Shown: positions 10,312 through 22,112, counted from the stretch's first letter. The stretch is 64,000 nt of DNA from Escallonia rubra (GCA_033065855.1 JAVXUO010001077.1:1-64000); one strand, 5' to 3'. The notes: generated by a model not told the origin, from the sequence alone. A program made the numbers and translations.

Positions 10312-10606
10312 CAGACTAGTTCCAAATCTAAGCAATTTAGGATAACATATACTTCGAATTTGAGAGTGATACAAAAGATAATGTTAAAGCACACATCTTA
10401 AACTTTCCTAAAAGTTAGAGAACTCTCAAATCCGACAAGTATTGAATGAGTTATGTTTGTTTAAATATCAACACAGAATCTGCTCAGTTTAATCAGCTTC
10501 GACTAGTTTCATATTTATGCAATTTATGGCAGCATAAACTTCGAATAGAGAGTGATCAAAGAAACAATGTTAAAGCATACATCTTCAGCTTTCCAGAAAG
10601 TTATAG
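10312..10606. repeat. 187-bp tandem unit (1.5 copies) interrupted by the CACTA element
   Basis: Unit one starts near 10312 (GACTAGTTCCAAATCTAAGC) and unit two near 10499 (GACTAGTTTCATATTTATGC). Both continue through ACTTCGAAT, GAGAGTGAT, AATGTTAAAGCA and CTTTCC-AAAGTTA. Unit two breaks at 10606, where the CACTA transposon begins, and its remainder (ACTCAAATCC-GCAAGTATTG) is found at 39914-39975. Unit one shows the same sequence uninterrupted at 10411-10440. Confidence 0.75.
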
Positions 10607-10980
10607 CACTACAAGAAAATGTGGCTATATCAGCAGTCCAAAAATCGCTGCTATAGATTGAACAACCGCTGCCAAAGGCTTTGCCAGCGGCCGCCAGCTG
10701 CTATTGTAGGCCTCACTGCCATACATATACAGCAACGGTCATGCACCTTTACCGCAGCAGTCAACTGTTGCTATATTGTTTCCAAAATTCGCGCGTTAAA
10801 GCCCTTCTATGGCAGCGGTCTATGACTGCTACTATAGGTAGTCACCTGAATTCAAATTTGAGAATACGGAAGCGGATCGCCCCGCTACTATAGCATTTTG
10901 AATATGATTCATTTATTTTATATTTACATAATGCGAAACTTATGGCAGTGCACATTGACTGTTGCTAAAGATATGCAATT
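10607..10980. repeat. CACTA left terminal and subterminal repeats
   Basis: After the terminal CACTACAAGAAAA, short motifs such as CGCTGCTATAG, CCGCTGCCA, CAGCAGTCAACTGTTGCTATA, CAGCGGTCTATGACTGCTAC and CCGCTACTATAG occur in both orientations through about 10980. Such motifs are the usual binding region of TnpA-like proteins. Confidence 0.8.
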
Positions 10981-10987
10981 TTTTTTT

Positions 10988-12121
10988 GGACAAATTACAC
11001 TTATATCCTTGAGGTTAGGGTGTAATTACAGTCAAGGATACTGGGTTTCAAAATGAAACATATGTGACCAAAAAACCCTAATTTTGTAACACTTGTGTCC
11101 ATCCGTTAGGGTTCCGTCCAAAAAGTGTATTTTTTTTATGATGTAATCGTTATGTATTTTCAAAATGGCAATACTGCCCTTTATTGTAGTTAATGGTTTA
11201 AATTACAGGTAAGGACAAATAGTTTTGATAAATTAAACTTATGTCCAATATAATTGTTTAAATGTTCAAATTAGGATTAAGGTTTTTTAGGCAATTACAC
11301 TTATATCCAATATAATGGTTTAAATGTTCAAATTAGGATTAAGGTTTTTAAAATAATTATTTTGTCTTCCCCAGCTAACTCGCCAGCAGCCCCTTCCCCT
11401 CGCCCCACGCCGGCAGCCCCCTCCCCTCGCCCTACGCCGGCAGTCCCTTCCCTCTTACACGCCATGGCAGCCCCACTACCGGCAGCACACGCGGTCGCCG
11501 GCGACTAACTCTGTTCCCCGCGCCTTCACCGAAATGCCCCTTCATTGTGCCTCTACGAGCATCGCGCCGATGCGACCGTGCCGCTACCACTGCAACCGTT
11601 TGGTCAGTAGCCCGTCGCTGGCCAGCAACTTCAGTCAGCAGCCCCATCACCGGCGCTCCTTCATCGAGCGCCATCACCAACGCCTCAGCGTCGCAACCAT
11701 CTCGCAGCTGCCACCACCGCCCGAGATTTATCACCGATGCCATCTCGAGGGAAGGCGACGCCGGCGACGGGAAGGGGAAGGGGGAGGGTGGGGGCGACGG
11801 GGAAGGGGAAGGGTGCGGCGACAGGGAGGCACAGGCGAAGGGGTGCTGTCAACGGTGTTGAGACAGAAATGGCCAAATGGGCTTGGGGGGGGGAGGGGTG
11901 GGGGGAAGAGTAATGACATTAATGGCATTAAAAATAAGAAGATGAAATAATGGCATTGAAAAATAAATAAGGTTCCAACTCAGGGTAATAAAGTCTTTTC
12001 ATTAAAACCATTAGGGTTTTTAAGATTCCGTTTGGTCAATGGGCATAAGTGTAATTTGTCCAAACTATTGTCATTGGCTGTAATTACCCCTAAACCTCAG
12101 GGATATAGGTATAATTTGCCC
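10988..12121. mobile_element. MULE-like element with GC-rich interior
   Basis: About 1134 bp with imperfect terminal inverted repeats of about 44 bp (GGACAAATTACACTTATATC at the left; inverted GGGCAAATTATACCTATATC at the right, both continuing to GTAATTACAG). It sits in T-runs: 9 T at 10979-10987 and 10 T at 12122-12131, consistent with a 9-bp TSD although a homopolymer cannot prove it. The interior 11370-11930 is GC-rich with CCGGCAGCCCC repeats and long open frames on both strands. That pattern looks like captured genomic sequence, but I recognise no protein. Confidence 0.65.
11205..11350. repeat. Direct repeat of about 66 bp inside the MULE-like element
   Basis: CACTTATATCCAATATAATG / AACTTATGTCCAATATAATT, each followed by GTTTAAATGTTCAAATTAGG and ATTAAGGTTTTT, occur head to tail near 11240 and 11305. 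Confidence 0.7.
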
Positions 12122-12131
12122 TTTTTTTTTT

Positions 12132-13640
12132 ATAGTTGTTGAATAGATATCAACTCAATTAAAGACCTATAACCAAATCATCCGACCTGTTAACAAGTAA
12201 TGTACTTACTCAACTTTATTAACAAGCCATAAAAATATCAAAGCCATGCACCGAAATGGCATTGCATAAGACATTGTATAGTTACAAACAAAAGGAAGGT
12301 CAAACAAAAAAACTTGTAAGACCCTTGCCTTGCAATATATCATCAAGTTGTTGTACAATTTATGTTAACTAGAATCAATTTAAGCAGAAACAATTTCTAG
12401 GGGGCAAAAGACCTTCATATATAGCTGTTCAAAAGATAAAACACAGCGCAATTTGCAATATCAATCACTCCTATTGCTCGATCTATTTGCATTTGCCTCT
12501 ACATTAGCCTGGGACATAATCAAGCAACCATTAGTGTGGGATTCAGTTGACTCCCATCAAGTTTGTCCAACTTCCTTAAGTTAATAGAAATGAAAACACC
12601 AAGTTTCTCAAAGTGAATGACCATAAAAATACCTAGAAGAAAAGATACCAAGAGAACAAGTCTGCCCAAGAAATGCACAAGTTGATATGCTGAGTTTAGT
12701 TAGTTTGGTAGGAGTTATATAGTTGACGATGGTCAACTTTATAAGCAAGAGGGTCAAATAAAACAAACTATGTAAAACCATCACTCAACTAACTCAATCC
12801 TTTCGTTTTTGAATTCCGGAACTAACAATTCTCGATGCTAAACAAACATAATATAGCAACATGTTTGAGAGCATCTTAGCTCATACCTTTTTCGTTAAGA
12901 GTACAACAATTCAGGCTCGTTCCCATTCTATTTTGCAGTTCTATTTTGCAATTAGTCTATTTTGAAGAAAAAAAATTAAAGCATTGGTGGGAAGGAATAG
13001 GACGATTCAAATCACTAGTGCGAGGTCCGGAGAGAATTATGCTGGGAAAGGAATAGTATAGTAACCGGTTTGTACAACTAGAACAAAGGAAACAATCTTT
13101 CCATAAGATTTGTGCTGGAAACAAAGAAATAAGTAACAAAGAATTAACATTTTAACAGCAACTTTTAATGACAGTTTTGATTACAAACAAAGGCCAAGGA
13201 CTAACTTAAGTCACCAGTTTTTGGAGTGAAAGCAAAACCAAGAGATTGAAAATGACAAAGTTGACATGAAGTCACCGGTTTACGAAGTGAAAGCAAAACC
13301 AAGAGATTGAAAACAACAAAGTTGTTGTATCATAGTATGCTCATCAAGCACAAAACTTAATTGGTAATAGCTTGCTCAAACGTGCCACACAAAGCATTAG
13401 TATACTGGTCAAAGCGCATTCTGCTGAACAAAGAAGCAGCAAATCATGTTCCCAAATTTCTAAAAGTGTTCTTCCCTAGCAAAACTCAGGAAATTATAGT
13501 TTCAAGGCTTAATTATTTGGCGTGGTCAATTCAACATGTCAAAAAGATTACCTCTAAACAAACAAAGTCCAACCCGCAGGCAAAGGTGGAAAACCAAGAA
13601 GGACAATAAAAGATTAAAAAATGCGGGAAAAGAGAAGACC
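12132..13640. other. CACTA internal non-coding sequence
   Basis: AT-rich sequence downstream, in the minus sense, of the Transposase_24 gene. No coding region is supported. A 60-bp direct duplication containing GTGAAAGCAAAACCAAGAGA (about 13212-13325) is the only clear structure. Confidence 0.5.
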
Positions 13641-13854
13641 TGTAAAAAAACAGAAGAGAAGCTATACCTCATAGCATTAGCCTTTACCATTATCAACTAA
13701 TCTTGAAGAGAAAATATTCTTAAATCTTTCACAAAGAATTGCAGTTCAAATTCACATATGCAATCACTGTGTGTACCTGACTAGAACCAGTAGCAGGGTC
13801 TATAAAATTGTACCCTGTAAGCCGTTCAAGAGCCTCTTCCATCCTTGCTATTCG

Positions 13855-14270
13855 TGCCTTAATTCATTCCTGCCAGTTTCTCCTTTAAGAGAAGGGATAT
13901 GTTCTTGCAGTTTCACATTGTAGGAAGAACCCCAAGTGTTCAAAATATTGGCCATGGGCCCCATTGCCCTCAGCTTACCATGCAGGTCCTTACCCATAAC
14001 CTTAGAAAGAATATAATTTGGACCACTATCATCCTGGGGCAATGAGACCTCTTGTTGGAGTCTTTTGATATCATCCTAAAAGATAAACAAAAATAAGTCA
14101 TTATCAAGGAAAGATTGAGACCGAAAGATAAAGATAGGTGTGCAACAAATGAAAAGCAAGTAAAGAAACTTAATGCCTTATTACGCGCTTGCGGGAGGAC
14201 ATCTCCTTTGAGTTTCTTTGATTTGCGACTCAGAATGCACATTGTCGCTCTACCAGGTTTAAAATTATGA
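13855..14270 (-). pseudogene. CACTA Transposase_24 (TnpA-like) gene, 3' exons
   Basis: Minus-strand exons of the TnpA-like DNA-binding protein. One exon at about 14270-14165 reads PGRATMCILSRKSKKLKGDV, equivalent to the conserved motif before the C-terminal part of the family. The next, about 14075-13855, reads DDIKRLQQEVSLPQDDSGPN then ILSKVMGKDLHGKLRAMG, matching the family's VMG-DRHGRVRGLG block. A frameshift near 13860 separates the final RIARMEEALERL stretch (to about 13785). The 5' exons lie at 36310-36993, on the other side of the 21.9-kb solo-LTR insertion. Confidence 0.7.
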
Positions 14271-17200
14271 GTCTTGAACTTCAAAACCACATTATAATAT
14301 GACTACATTATATATGTAGTCCCAAAAAGTAGTATAGTATGTAATGTGTCACGACCCGAACCCACGGGCAAGCCGGTGAGCTAGGTACGTGACCGGCCGC
14401 AGACCCAATGGACTCAAATCAAGGGCTCTGCCAGACCTTATTTAAACCTGTCAACAATTCTAAAATCATGCAATAACTGGCACCATAATATGACTTCTAA
14501 GAGGTCCTTACAAATCTTCCCAAAATTATCTCTACTAAATTCCTCCATAATGACTGATATAATTTATTTAAAGGAAACCTCATGGAGTTAAGCTACAAAC
14601 AATTCTAGAAATAAACCAGGAATATCATAATTTCTCAAGGAACTTAATTCAGCCTCCTAACGAGCATCTCCCGCGGCTTCATTCTCATTTCCCTCGCAAT
14701 ACTCATGTTCATCTAGTTGATCGCCTGAAAATATTTATAAAAAGGGGTGAGCTTGGGGCCCAATAAGTACACATACCATATCATTAACATAGGTTTTGGG
14801 ATTCATGAAAACATGCTAAGGTTTTCTTCGATTTGAAAATAGTAAATATTTTCACAAGAGTTATTATACATATACCTACTTTATGAAAGCAATTCATCCA
14901 AGATTCACAGTAACGAAGTATGACATCAAGGAGGCTCATTAACAACTATCACAGTTCATCATAACATAGGTATGTTGCGGTCAACGTACATTCCACAGTG
15001 ACTAGGGCCCACAATCCCTACTCCACCAGGGATAAATTTTATTCAGTCAGGGTATCCCCCCCCCCCCCCGATTAAGGCCCACAATCCCTCCTTCGTCTGT
15101 GATACATATTGCTGTGGACGCAAGGGCGCACCACGAGCAACAGTACTGTACGTCAAGGTATCGTCCTGTTGACCAGGACCCAATAATCTAACTTTCCCCA
15201 TAGATATGGGGTGCAACAACCAAGCCAGAATACCGTCTCATTTAACATATATGAGCCAACTTTAAAACACTACTCATAGAAAACATTCCATGGCATTTTT
15301 GATGTATTTTCTCATCAAACAATTTACACAAAAGCAGTAGCGTGCGAAAGGCTTTAAACTTTTAATTGAACGACTCATTTGTACATATACATAGACGGAA
15401 AACAGGGTATACGGAGGAATATGGCAGAAGTACTTACCTCGCTCAAATTTTGGTTCTGGTATTTGCTCAAATGCCGGTCCTAACTCTTGACTATCAAAAC
15501 CTAAATAACAAATCTTATGGACGTCATTCGTTGTCGCTCGAGCAAGTTTAAGTATTAGATTTCTTTTAAATGAGTAAAGTTTTAGCCGACCGTCCCTCGA
15601 CTTTTTTTAATAATTACCTATTTGCCCGCAATGCCTAAAGTACCTTATCCACCTAGATGTAACCTAAAAGAGTCCTTTTTAAACCACTGATGGGTATTTT
15701 GAACATGAACGGTCGTTCCTGAAATTTCTTGCTCGAAACCCTAAACTGCTCATTAAATTGAGCGTCAATGTTCAAGTCCCAAAAATATAATGAACGGCAC
15801 CGGAATGCCACGACATTTCAGACACTCAAGCGTCACCATCATTTTAGATTAGTATAAAATTCGAGGCTAAAAATAATTTTGTTTACTATGTTAACTAATT
15901 CAAAAAAACTTGTTTTCAAAATAAAATTGTTTGAGACACTTCCCATGACCAGAAAATTTTGAGAAAATTCCACATCGAAGGTTTTACAAAAATAAAGGAA
16001 GTTTATGTTTTGTACTTTTCCTAAATCTTCTGAGAAGAGGTTCTTAAAAATGATTTTGTAAACTATTGTAATAGTGAAGCGTTACGCGATAATCGCTCGG
16101 GCGCTACGTCGCTAACGATGCTAAAATAGCAAACGAATTTAAAACCTTTAGAAACTATCTTATCTTAGCTACGTAAGATTATTGTAGGAGTTTTAGAATT
16201 TAATAACTTAATTTACTATCCTAAACTACACTGAAATCTCTTTCACGAATAAAGTTAGTTAGCATGCTTCCTGAGCTCCGCAAAATCTAAATTTTTTACT
16301 GTGTGTAGATCTTGCAAAATTAATATAAGTTACTCTTTTGAGTTTTGTCCAAATAAATTCCTAACTATATCTTAAAATTTTGAAAAGAAAATACTAAATA
16401 AAGATTTCCGTTAGCGACACTTCTAAGTTAGGTTTTTAAACAAAGTTTCTCCCTCCTTCTCCATGTCTCTCTTCTCCTTCATAACACAGAATCTTTCACC
16501 CGAAACAACTTCACATGCAAAACTCATCCACACAACAACTTCACACAGCCATATCTATTTCTCTAAACACCACACCCACACATGTATATATATTAACAAA
16601 ATCTCATTTCTTTCTCACACCCACTGCCTCATGGTAGTGGGTGTGAGAGCAAGGCTCCCCAGACAAGCCGCGAGGGCTAACAGCGCTGCGTAGAAAGGGC
16701 GACGACGAACAGGGCCGACAGTCGACAGTCCAAGTCAAGGTCCAAGTCAAGGGTGCAGCGTCAGGGGTCCGATGTCAAAAGTTCAAATGTGTTTCTATCA
16801 CTAGAATTTCAGAGAGAATAGGTTTTTAGAGAGAGAAAGTGAAACTGTCAAATGAGAGAGAGAGCCCTTAATGAGCTCCAAAGTCCACTATTTATAGGCA
16901 AAAATGTGCCTGTGTCATCAGCCGACATGTGTCGTCCCCTGAGAGTGACACTTCACCGGGGGGGGGGGGTCCCAAAGTACCGACTCTCCGTTGGACTGCC
17001 GGTCTCCGAATTCATGCTGCCCTGCCCTTGCAGCATCTCTCTACCTGTCTGAGAAGACTGACCACACCGTGGTAGCATGATCAGAGTAAGCCCGTTGCCC
17101 CAGCCACCGGTCCAAGCCCTTACTGAATCCCACGAGGTGCGTCAGGAGACGCGCAGAGAACCTGACAGCGATGAGGGTTGCCCATGTAGCCAGTTGCCAG

Positions 17201-17339
17201 GCGGACTAAGCGCGATGCCCTCCAAAGACCTGCTCCTGTCCCGGAGTGACCCGAAGGTTATTATCTTGGTGGTGTCGACGATCAACAGTAACATGAGCGG
17301 ATATGATCGCAGCTCAGTGCTCAGAGTCATGCAAGTCAA

Positions 17340-17760
17340 ACCAGGCGACGATAGCTTTGTGGTAACGAGCCTATCCCGCTGCGAGGGGTCCTTGTACCGG
17401 AGCCCCCCCCCCCCCGGTGATTGTGACGGCGATGGCTTTATGGTAATGAGCCCATCCCGTGGCGGCGATGACTTTGTGGTAATGAGTCCATCCCGCTACG
17501 AGGGGCCCTCGTGCCGGAGCCCCCCATGATTGTGATGGCGATGGCTTTATGGTAATGAGCCCATCATGTGGCAGCGATGACTTTGTGGTAATGAGTCCAT
17601 CCCACTGCGAGGGGTCCTCGTGCCGGAGCCCCCCGTGATTGTGATGGCGATGGCTTTATGGTAATGAGACAATCCTGTGGCGGCGATGACTTTGTGGTAA
17701 TGAGTCCATCCCGCTGCGAGGGGTCCTCGTGCCGGAGCACTACGAGCGGAGCCCCTCCGG
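17340..17760. repeat. 109-bp LTR minisatellite, four units
   Basis: Unit: GCGGCGATGACTTTGTGGTA, ATGAGTCCATCCCGCTGCGA, GGGGTCCTCGTGCCGGAGCC, then GTGATTGTGATGGCGATGGC and TTTATGGTAATGAGCCCATC. Inside each unit the GGCGATG-CTTT-TGGTAATGAG-CCATCCC block occurs twice, so the unit is itself an old duplication. The same array recurs in the other LTR. Confidence 0.85.
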
Positions 17761-18009
17761 AAACACGTAACATGATTGTGGCACGTGGGCGCGATGCATG
17801 GGCGCGGCGACGAGTTGTTAAAGAGCGTGCAGGTGATAATTGTCGCGGAGACGGTACCCAGATGACAATGCACAGCCGCGAGTGACGGTTGTCACGACGA
17901 CAACACACAGGCGACAATGAGCGGCATGCGACCACTGGTGGTGAGTGAGCACTGTAGATAGTGCGTTGAGTGACATGCCAGAGGGGTCAGCAGCCTTCCC
18001 CCCAAGAGA

Positions 18010-18200
18010 AGTGTGTCCAACCCCTCCTTAAAGAGTGTGGCCGACCTCTCTTTAAAGAGGGTGGCCGACCCCCCTTTAAAGAGGGTGGCCGACCCCCCTT
18101 TAAAGAGGGTGGTCGACCCCCCCTTAAAGAGGGTGGCCGACCCCCTCTTTAAGAAGGTGGCGGACCCCCTTCTCGAGGAGGTGGCCGACCCCCTCAAGGG
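18010..18200. repeat. 24-bp LTR tandem repeat
   Basis: About eight units of GTGGCCGACCCCCCTTTAAA plus GAGG, ending CCTCAAGGGA. Each holds GGCCGACCCC and the palindrome CTTTAAAG. A matching array lies at 34480-34655 in the 5' LTR. There are no spacers, so this is not a CRISPR array. Confidence 0.88.
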
Positions 18201-18650
18201 ACTTGCGCTCTTCCAAGCAACGTTAGCGACAGAAAACCCGATTGCCTATGAATGTTCGAAGGAAGATGCACTTTGACCGTTGAATAATTGACTGGCGAAT
18301 GGGTGATGTGTCGCGCAAACCCGATTGGGAACATAAGCCCCCTGCGTGTGGTGTGCGCGAAGGGGCAACCCGAGCGGGCGCCGCACGCATAAACGGTGTA
18401 GCTTGCGATCGGGTAGCGTGCACGTTTTAATAGCGAATAAGAAGGTGTAATGCAAATTTGGATAGCGGTAGCTATGAATTATGTGAGAAAAAGGTTGTGA
18501 CAATTTTTTTAGTGGAAACACAGCGCGCCAAAGAAATGAAGCGCAAAAAAGGAGTTTACCGTTGAGAAAAAAGAGTTGTTGGGTTTTGGCGGGAAAAAAA
18601 TTTCGTATGAATTTTGAATGGGTGGTTGAGATTGAAAGATGGACCACCCC

Positions 18651-18658
18651 TATAAATA
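18651..18658 (+). promoter_or_regulatory. TATA box of the antisense PMD gene
   Basis: CCCCTATAAATAGTG in a plus-strand context just inside the 3' LTR. It precedes a GC-rich leader and the plus-strand PMD gene starting near 19271. The first downstream ATG (18726) opens only a three-codon frame. The assignment is inference from motif and position. Confidence 0.5.
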
Positions 18659-18739
18659 GTGAAGGAGGGAAGAAATTTGTTCACAAATCCTCATTTGCAT
18701 ATTTTCCATTCAATAGAGAACAAAATGAGATGGTGAGAG

Positions 18740-19160
18740 AAGGGAAGCAAGTGGCCGAGGGGTCGGCCGGTGAAGGGGTCAGCGGGGCCATGGGGTCGGC
18801 GCTGGTGGGGGGAGAGGGAAAGAAAGGGGAAGGGGGAGGGAGGGAGGAGGGAGGATGGAGGAGAGGGGGATCAGGGTGGGGGGTTAGCCTCTCAGAGTGG
18901 GTCGGCCGCCCCTGCGGGGTCGGCCAGTGCCGGGGAAAGAGGGGGAAAAGACATGGGAAGGGAAGAGAGGGGGAAAGGGGAAGGGGGTCGGCCGCTCGGG
19001 GAGGGTCGGCCACCCCAGGGGGGTCGGCCAGCCAAGGGACGTAGGTGGGTGCTGCAGGCTCGGGGGGAAGAGGAAGAAAGGAAAGGGGGTCAGCGCGACC
19101 AAGGGGGTCGGGGGCTGTAGGTGGGTTGGCGAGGGCGGGGGGTCGGTAGGGCCAAGGGCC
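18740..19160 (+). repeat. Leader with scattered GGGGTCGGCC motifs
   Basis: GGGGTCGGCC or one-base variants occur at about 18775, 18795, 18899, 18919, 18988, 19007 and 19021, in G- and GA-rich sequence. The motif is the reverse complement of the GGCCGACCCC core of the LTR 24-bp repeats. Long open frames here on both strands come from the base bias and I do not call them genes. Confidence 0.65.
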
Positions 19161-19270
19161 ACGATTAGGGCCACGCCTACCGAGCTGACGCCGGTTCTGA
19201 AAAAGGTGAAGCAGAAGATGTGGGCGAAGCCGCGAGGTGCGTAGCTAGCGTATCGCGGCCACTGTGGGTC

Positions 19271-21330
19271 ATGACAACGGAACCAGTGCCCGCGCCACCG
19301 ACAGATGAGGCCACAGTTGTGCCAGGTGGGGAGACGGAAGTGCCATTGACCTTTGACAATGCTTCGGTGAGAACATATGATCTAGACCCGGACAAGACGA
19401 ATACGCTACTGGGAGTGAAGGGAGTAATACCGGCCGTACCTGTCCGGGAGCTATGGAGGGAGCTGGCCATCCGGGTGGTTGGTGGTGCTTTCACAGTGTC
19501 GTGGAGTGGTTTGTCGACGGGATAGGAGCCACGGGTGCCATCACCATATGTGCGGGCTCCGGGTTCGTCAAGATATGTTGTGGGGTTATTGGTGGAGAGG
19601 GAGGATATACCCTGGTCGCCTGTGGTTTTCAAGGGCCATAGTGCGATTCCGATTGGGTGGGACTTCTGGTCCGAGCATATGGTGGAGACGTCGCGGCGGT
19701 CGGTACTATTACAGACGTTGGGATTACTGTCGGCGATAGATATTACCGGGAGGGGACTAGAGTTATATAGAGATACACCCGAGATGACCCTGCTGCTGTC
19801 GAGGTGGAGCACGTAGTCACATACCTTTGTGACCGAGTTTGGAAAGATTGGACCGACGCTGCTGGATGTGCTGATGCTGACAGGGCTGCCGATGCATGGA
19901 GAGTTGGATGGGCATGTGACGCGGCTTAGTGGCGAGGAACGGCTGTTGCAGACGCAGCTACTGGATATCTTGTTAGAGATGAGGCAGCACCAGAAGGGGA
20001 CGTATGGTTGGTGGCTCTGATTGTTCTATGGGACGGCGCAGACGAGGTCGGGGCAGAGGTTGGGCAATGCCACCCATTTTGTGATGGGGCCGTATCACAA
20101 GGATGAGCGGTATGAGATGGTGGCATTCTTGCATATGTGATATGTTATTTGATGCAATGTATAATGAGTTGTTGTGTGTTTGTAAATTTGTGTTTGAGGG
20201 GACGCCGAAAGATGGTATTTCCCCGAGGGTGATTCCTCTGGTGATTCGGATGGCACAGGGAAAGCGTGTCGGGTTGGCTCCCGTATATCTTGGCACACTG
20301 TATTTACGGCTGGATCAGTTCGTGAATGATGTGAAGTGGTCGCATGGGTGGTATCAGGTGGCGACATACGTAGACTGGATGTTCCTGTAGAAATATTTGT
20401 ACGAGTGCTTTCCAGACTATCGGCCGGCATGATATCCGCTCGAGTATCCGGTACCGAGGATGAAGACGGTGACACAGGGAGGCAGGTCGCGGGAGGTGGC
20501 GTTGTGGTGCAGCGGGTCACGGGCACTTGCATGGGTGGGCATCAAGAGGCCGGATTGTCTGCTGTCACATTTGATAGATTCGCGGGAGGCATGCTAGGCG
20601 CGGCCGTACAGAGATATGCATGCGTCATATGTTGCACTGTTGGTGGCCTATTTTTCGGGTTGGCTTCCGGTGATGACTGATGATGGCGGGAAGCCTGCTG
20701 AGAACCTGTACTATGTGGCGAGGTACATCCCGGACCGGCTGTCATTGGCGTTTGGTTATGACTTGGAGCCGTCGTGTGGGTATCGCACCCTGTGGAGTGT
20801 GACAACCGTGTTTGGGTACACGTGGTATGACAGAGTCCATGAGTGGCCGGCACTGGTGACAGAGTGGAGGCGGCCGGGGATAGCGGTAGCGGGGGTAGTG
20901 ACGGTGGCATATGCACAGCAGTGGGAACGGCTGCGGGCTAGTTGGGCAAAGTGGTTGGCACAGCCGTCGACTACACGTCGGCTGGTTGATGTGTTCGCAT
21001 GTGACCGGGCTTTGAGCTTGATATCGGCGACAGCTACGAGACAGGCTGGCATGCTAGTGCTAGTGTCAGGGAGTTCTGCTATGAGCTCGGAGAGGGATGC
21101 AGAGGAGGAGGCCGAAGGGTCTGATGACGATGCCCCGGAGGAAGACCGTGGAGAGGAGCCGGTGGTGCAGGTACCGAGGGTGCCAGGGGCTAGCAAGGGG
21201 CCGCTGTCGGCACTTTGAGTTGGGATGATGGAGAGTGCACGTCAGGCTAGTGCAGGGATATCACGCTCACGTCTAGCAGGGTCGAAGAGGCCGCGCGATG
21301 CATTAGAGGAGCCAACGGTTGAGGTAAGCT
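19271..21330 (+). pseudogene. Plant mobile domain (PMD) gene, 5' part, antisense in Tat element
   Basis: A broken plus-strand gene whose pieces read as the plant mobile domain (aminotransferase-like PMD) family. Recognisable stretches: MTTEPVPAPPTDEATVVPGG start; FGKIGPTLLDVLMLTGLPMH (19832-); LFYGTAQTRSGQRLGNATHF (20020-); FVFEGTPKDGISPRVIPLVI then RMAQGKRVGLAPVYLGTLYL (20180-20310); and a 200-codon open part at 20616-21218 with YIPDRLSLAFGYDLEP. At least four frameshifts or stops break it, and a small insertion lies near 20140-20185. An acidic tail (AEGSDDDAPEEDRGEE) precedes a likely splice donor GAG/GTAAGC at about 21322. The hAT at 21372 lies just beyond that donor. PMD proteins are known as host genes (MAIN, MAIL1) and as TE-encoded forms; the role in transposition is unknown. 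Confidence 0.7.
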
Positions 21331-21689
21331 TTATTGTTAATATTTTTTTGTTAAGTTTTGTTTATTGATGGTAGAGTTGTCAAGGGCTGGCCCGACCCGG
21401 CCCGGTTTTGGCCCGGGCTGGCCCGGCCCCGTCAATGAACAGTAGTGGCCCAGCACAAGCGGGCTTAGGGCCTGGGCCTGGACTAGGCCTTCAGATTCTG
21501 CGAAAAAGCCCGGCCCGGCCCGGAAACGGCCCGGGTTTGGCCCGGCCCGAAGCCGGCCCGGTTATGGCCCGGGCTTGGCCCGGTTCTGCAGCCCGGTCTG
21601 CGGCCCGGGTCTGGCCCGGTTTTGGCCCCACCACTTGTTTGAATTTTTTTGCTTTTCCCCCCCTTTCTTCCACCCCTTTTCCAAAATTC

Positions 21690-21830
21690 CACTTTTACCC
21701 CCCCAACAGCAATATAACGGCTAGTTTGGGGGGTATTTTAGTCTAACCTATATTTTTCAACTCCTTTACACTCTTACCCTCCCCAACAACTATAAACGGA
21801 TAGTTTGTAGGGGTATTTTGGTCTTTTGTG
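21690..21830. repeat. Tandem duplication in the hAT 5' region
   Basis: AACAGCAATATAACGGCTAG and AACAACTATAAACGGATAG, each followed by TTTG-GGGGTATTTT-GTCT, stand about 85 bp apart upstream of the transposase. A CTATAAATT motif at about 21844 could be the TATA box. Confidence 0.6.
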
Positions 21831-22112
21831 AAGTTTCTAAAATCTATAAATTCACACCATTTCTCTCTAATTTTTCACACCAATCTTCTTACTCTCTCTT
21901 ACCTAAACATTCTATATTTCTACAAGCTTTGCTACTATTTTCCTCTCCAATTACTACTCTTGCTAATTACTACTAGTATTTACTAATTAGTAGTCTTGTT
22001 TATTAATTAATAGCTCTAATATTTGTTACTCGTTCATTCTTTTAATTGTTATTTCTTATTACTACTCTTATACTTGTGTATTTAGTTACTCTTACAAAGT
22101 TTAGCGTGAAAT

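Larger units (their letters stand above)
16643..18319 (-). repeat. Tat element 3' LTR
   Basis: Pairs with 33079-34770. Shared blocks run from TGAGAGCAAGGCTCCCCAG at the outer side to TGATGTGTCGCGCAAA at the inner side. It carries four 109-bp units and eight or so 24-bp units. The minus-sense sequence before its start (GCAGGGGGC near 18335) may be the polypurine tract. Confidence 0.85.

Noticed and set aside
11432..11950. Open frames of 60-138 codons on both strands
   Set aside because: Arg/Gly/Pro-rich low-complexity reading from GC-rich sequence; no start context or domain.
18010..18200. CRISPR-like regular repeats
   Set aside because: Units are contiguous without spacers, in a plant LTR; this is a minisatellite.
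18562..19244. Long Gly/Arg-rich (plus) and Pro/Ser-rich (minus) frames
   Set aside because: Driven by GGGGTCGGCC and GA-rich repeats in the leader of the antisense gene; frames are not conserved in content with any family I know.
19177..19812. 211-codon minus-strand frame
   Set aside because: It is the shadow of the plus-strand PMD gene, which has recognisable family motifs; the minus reading has none.
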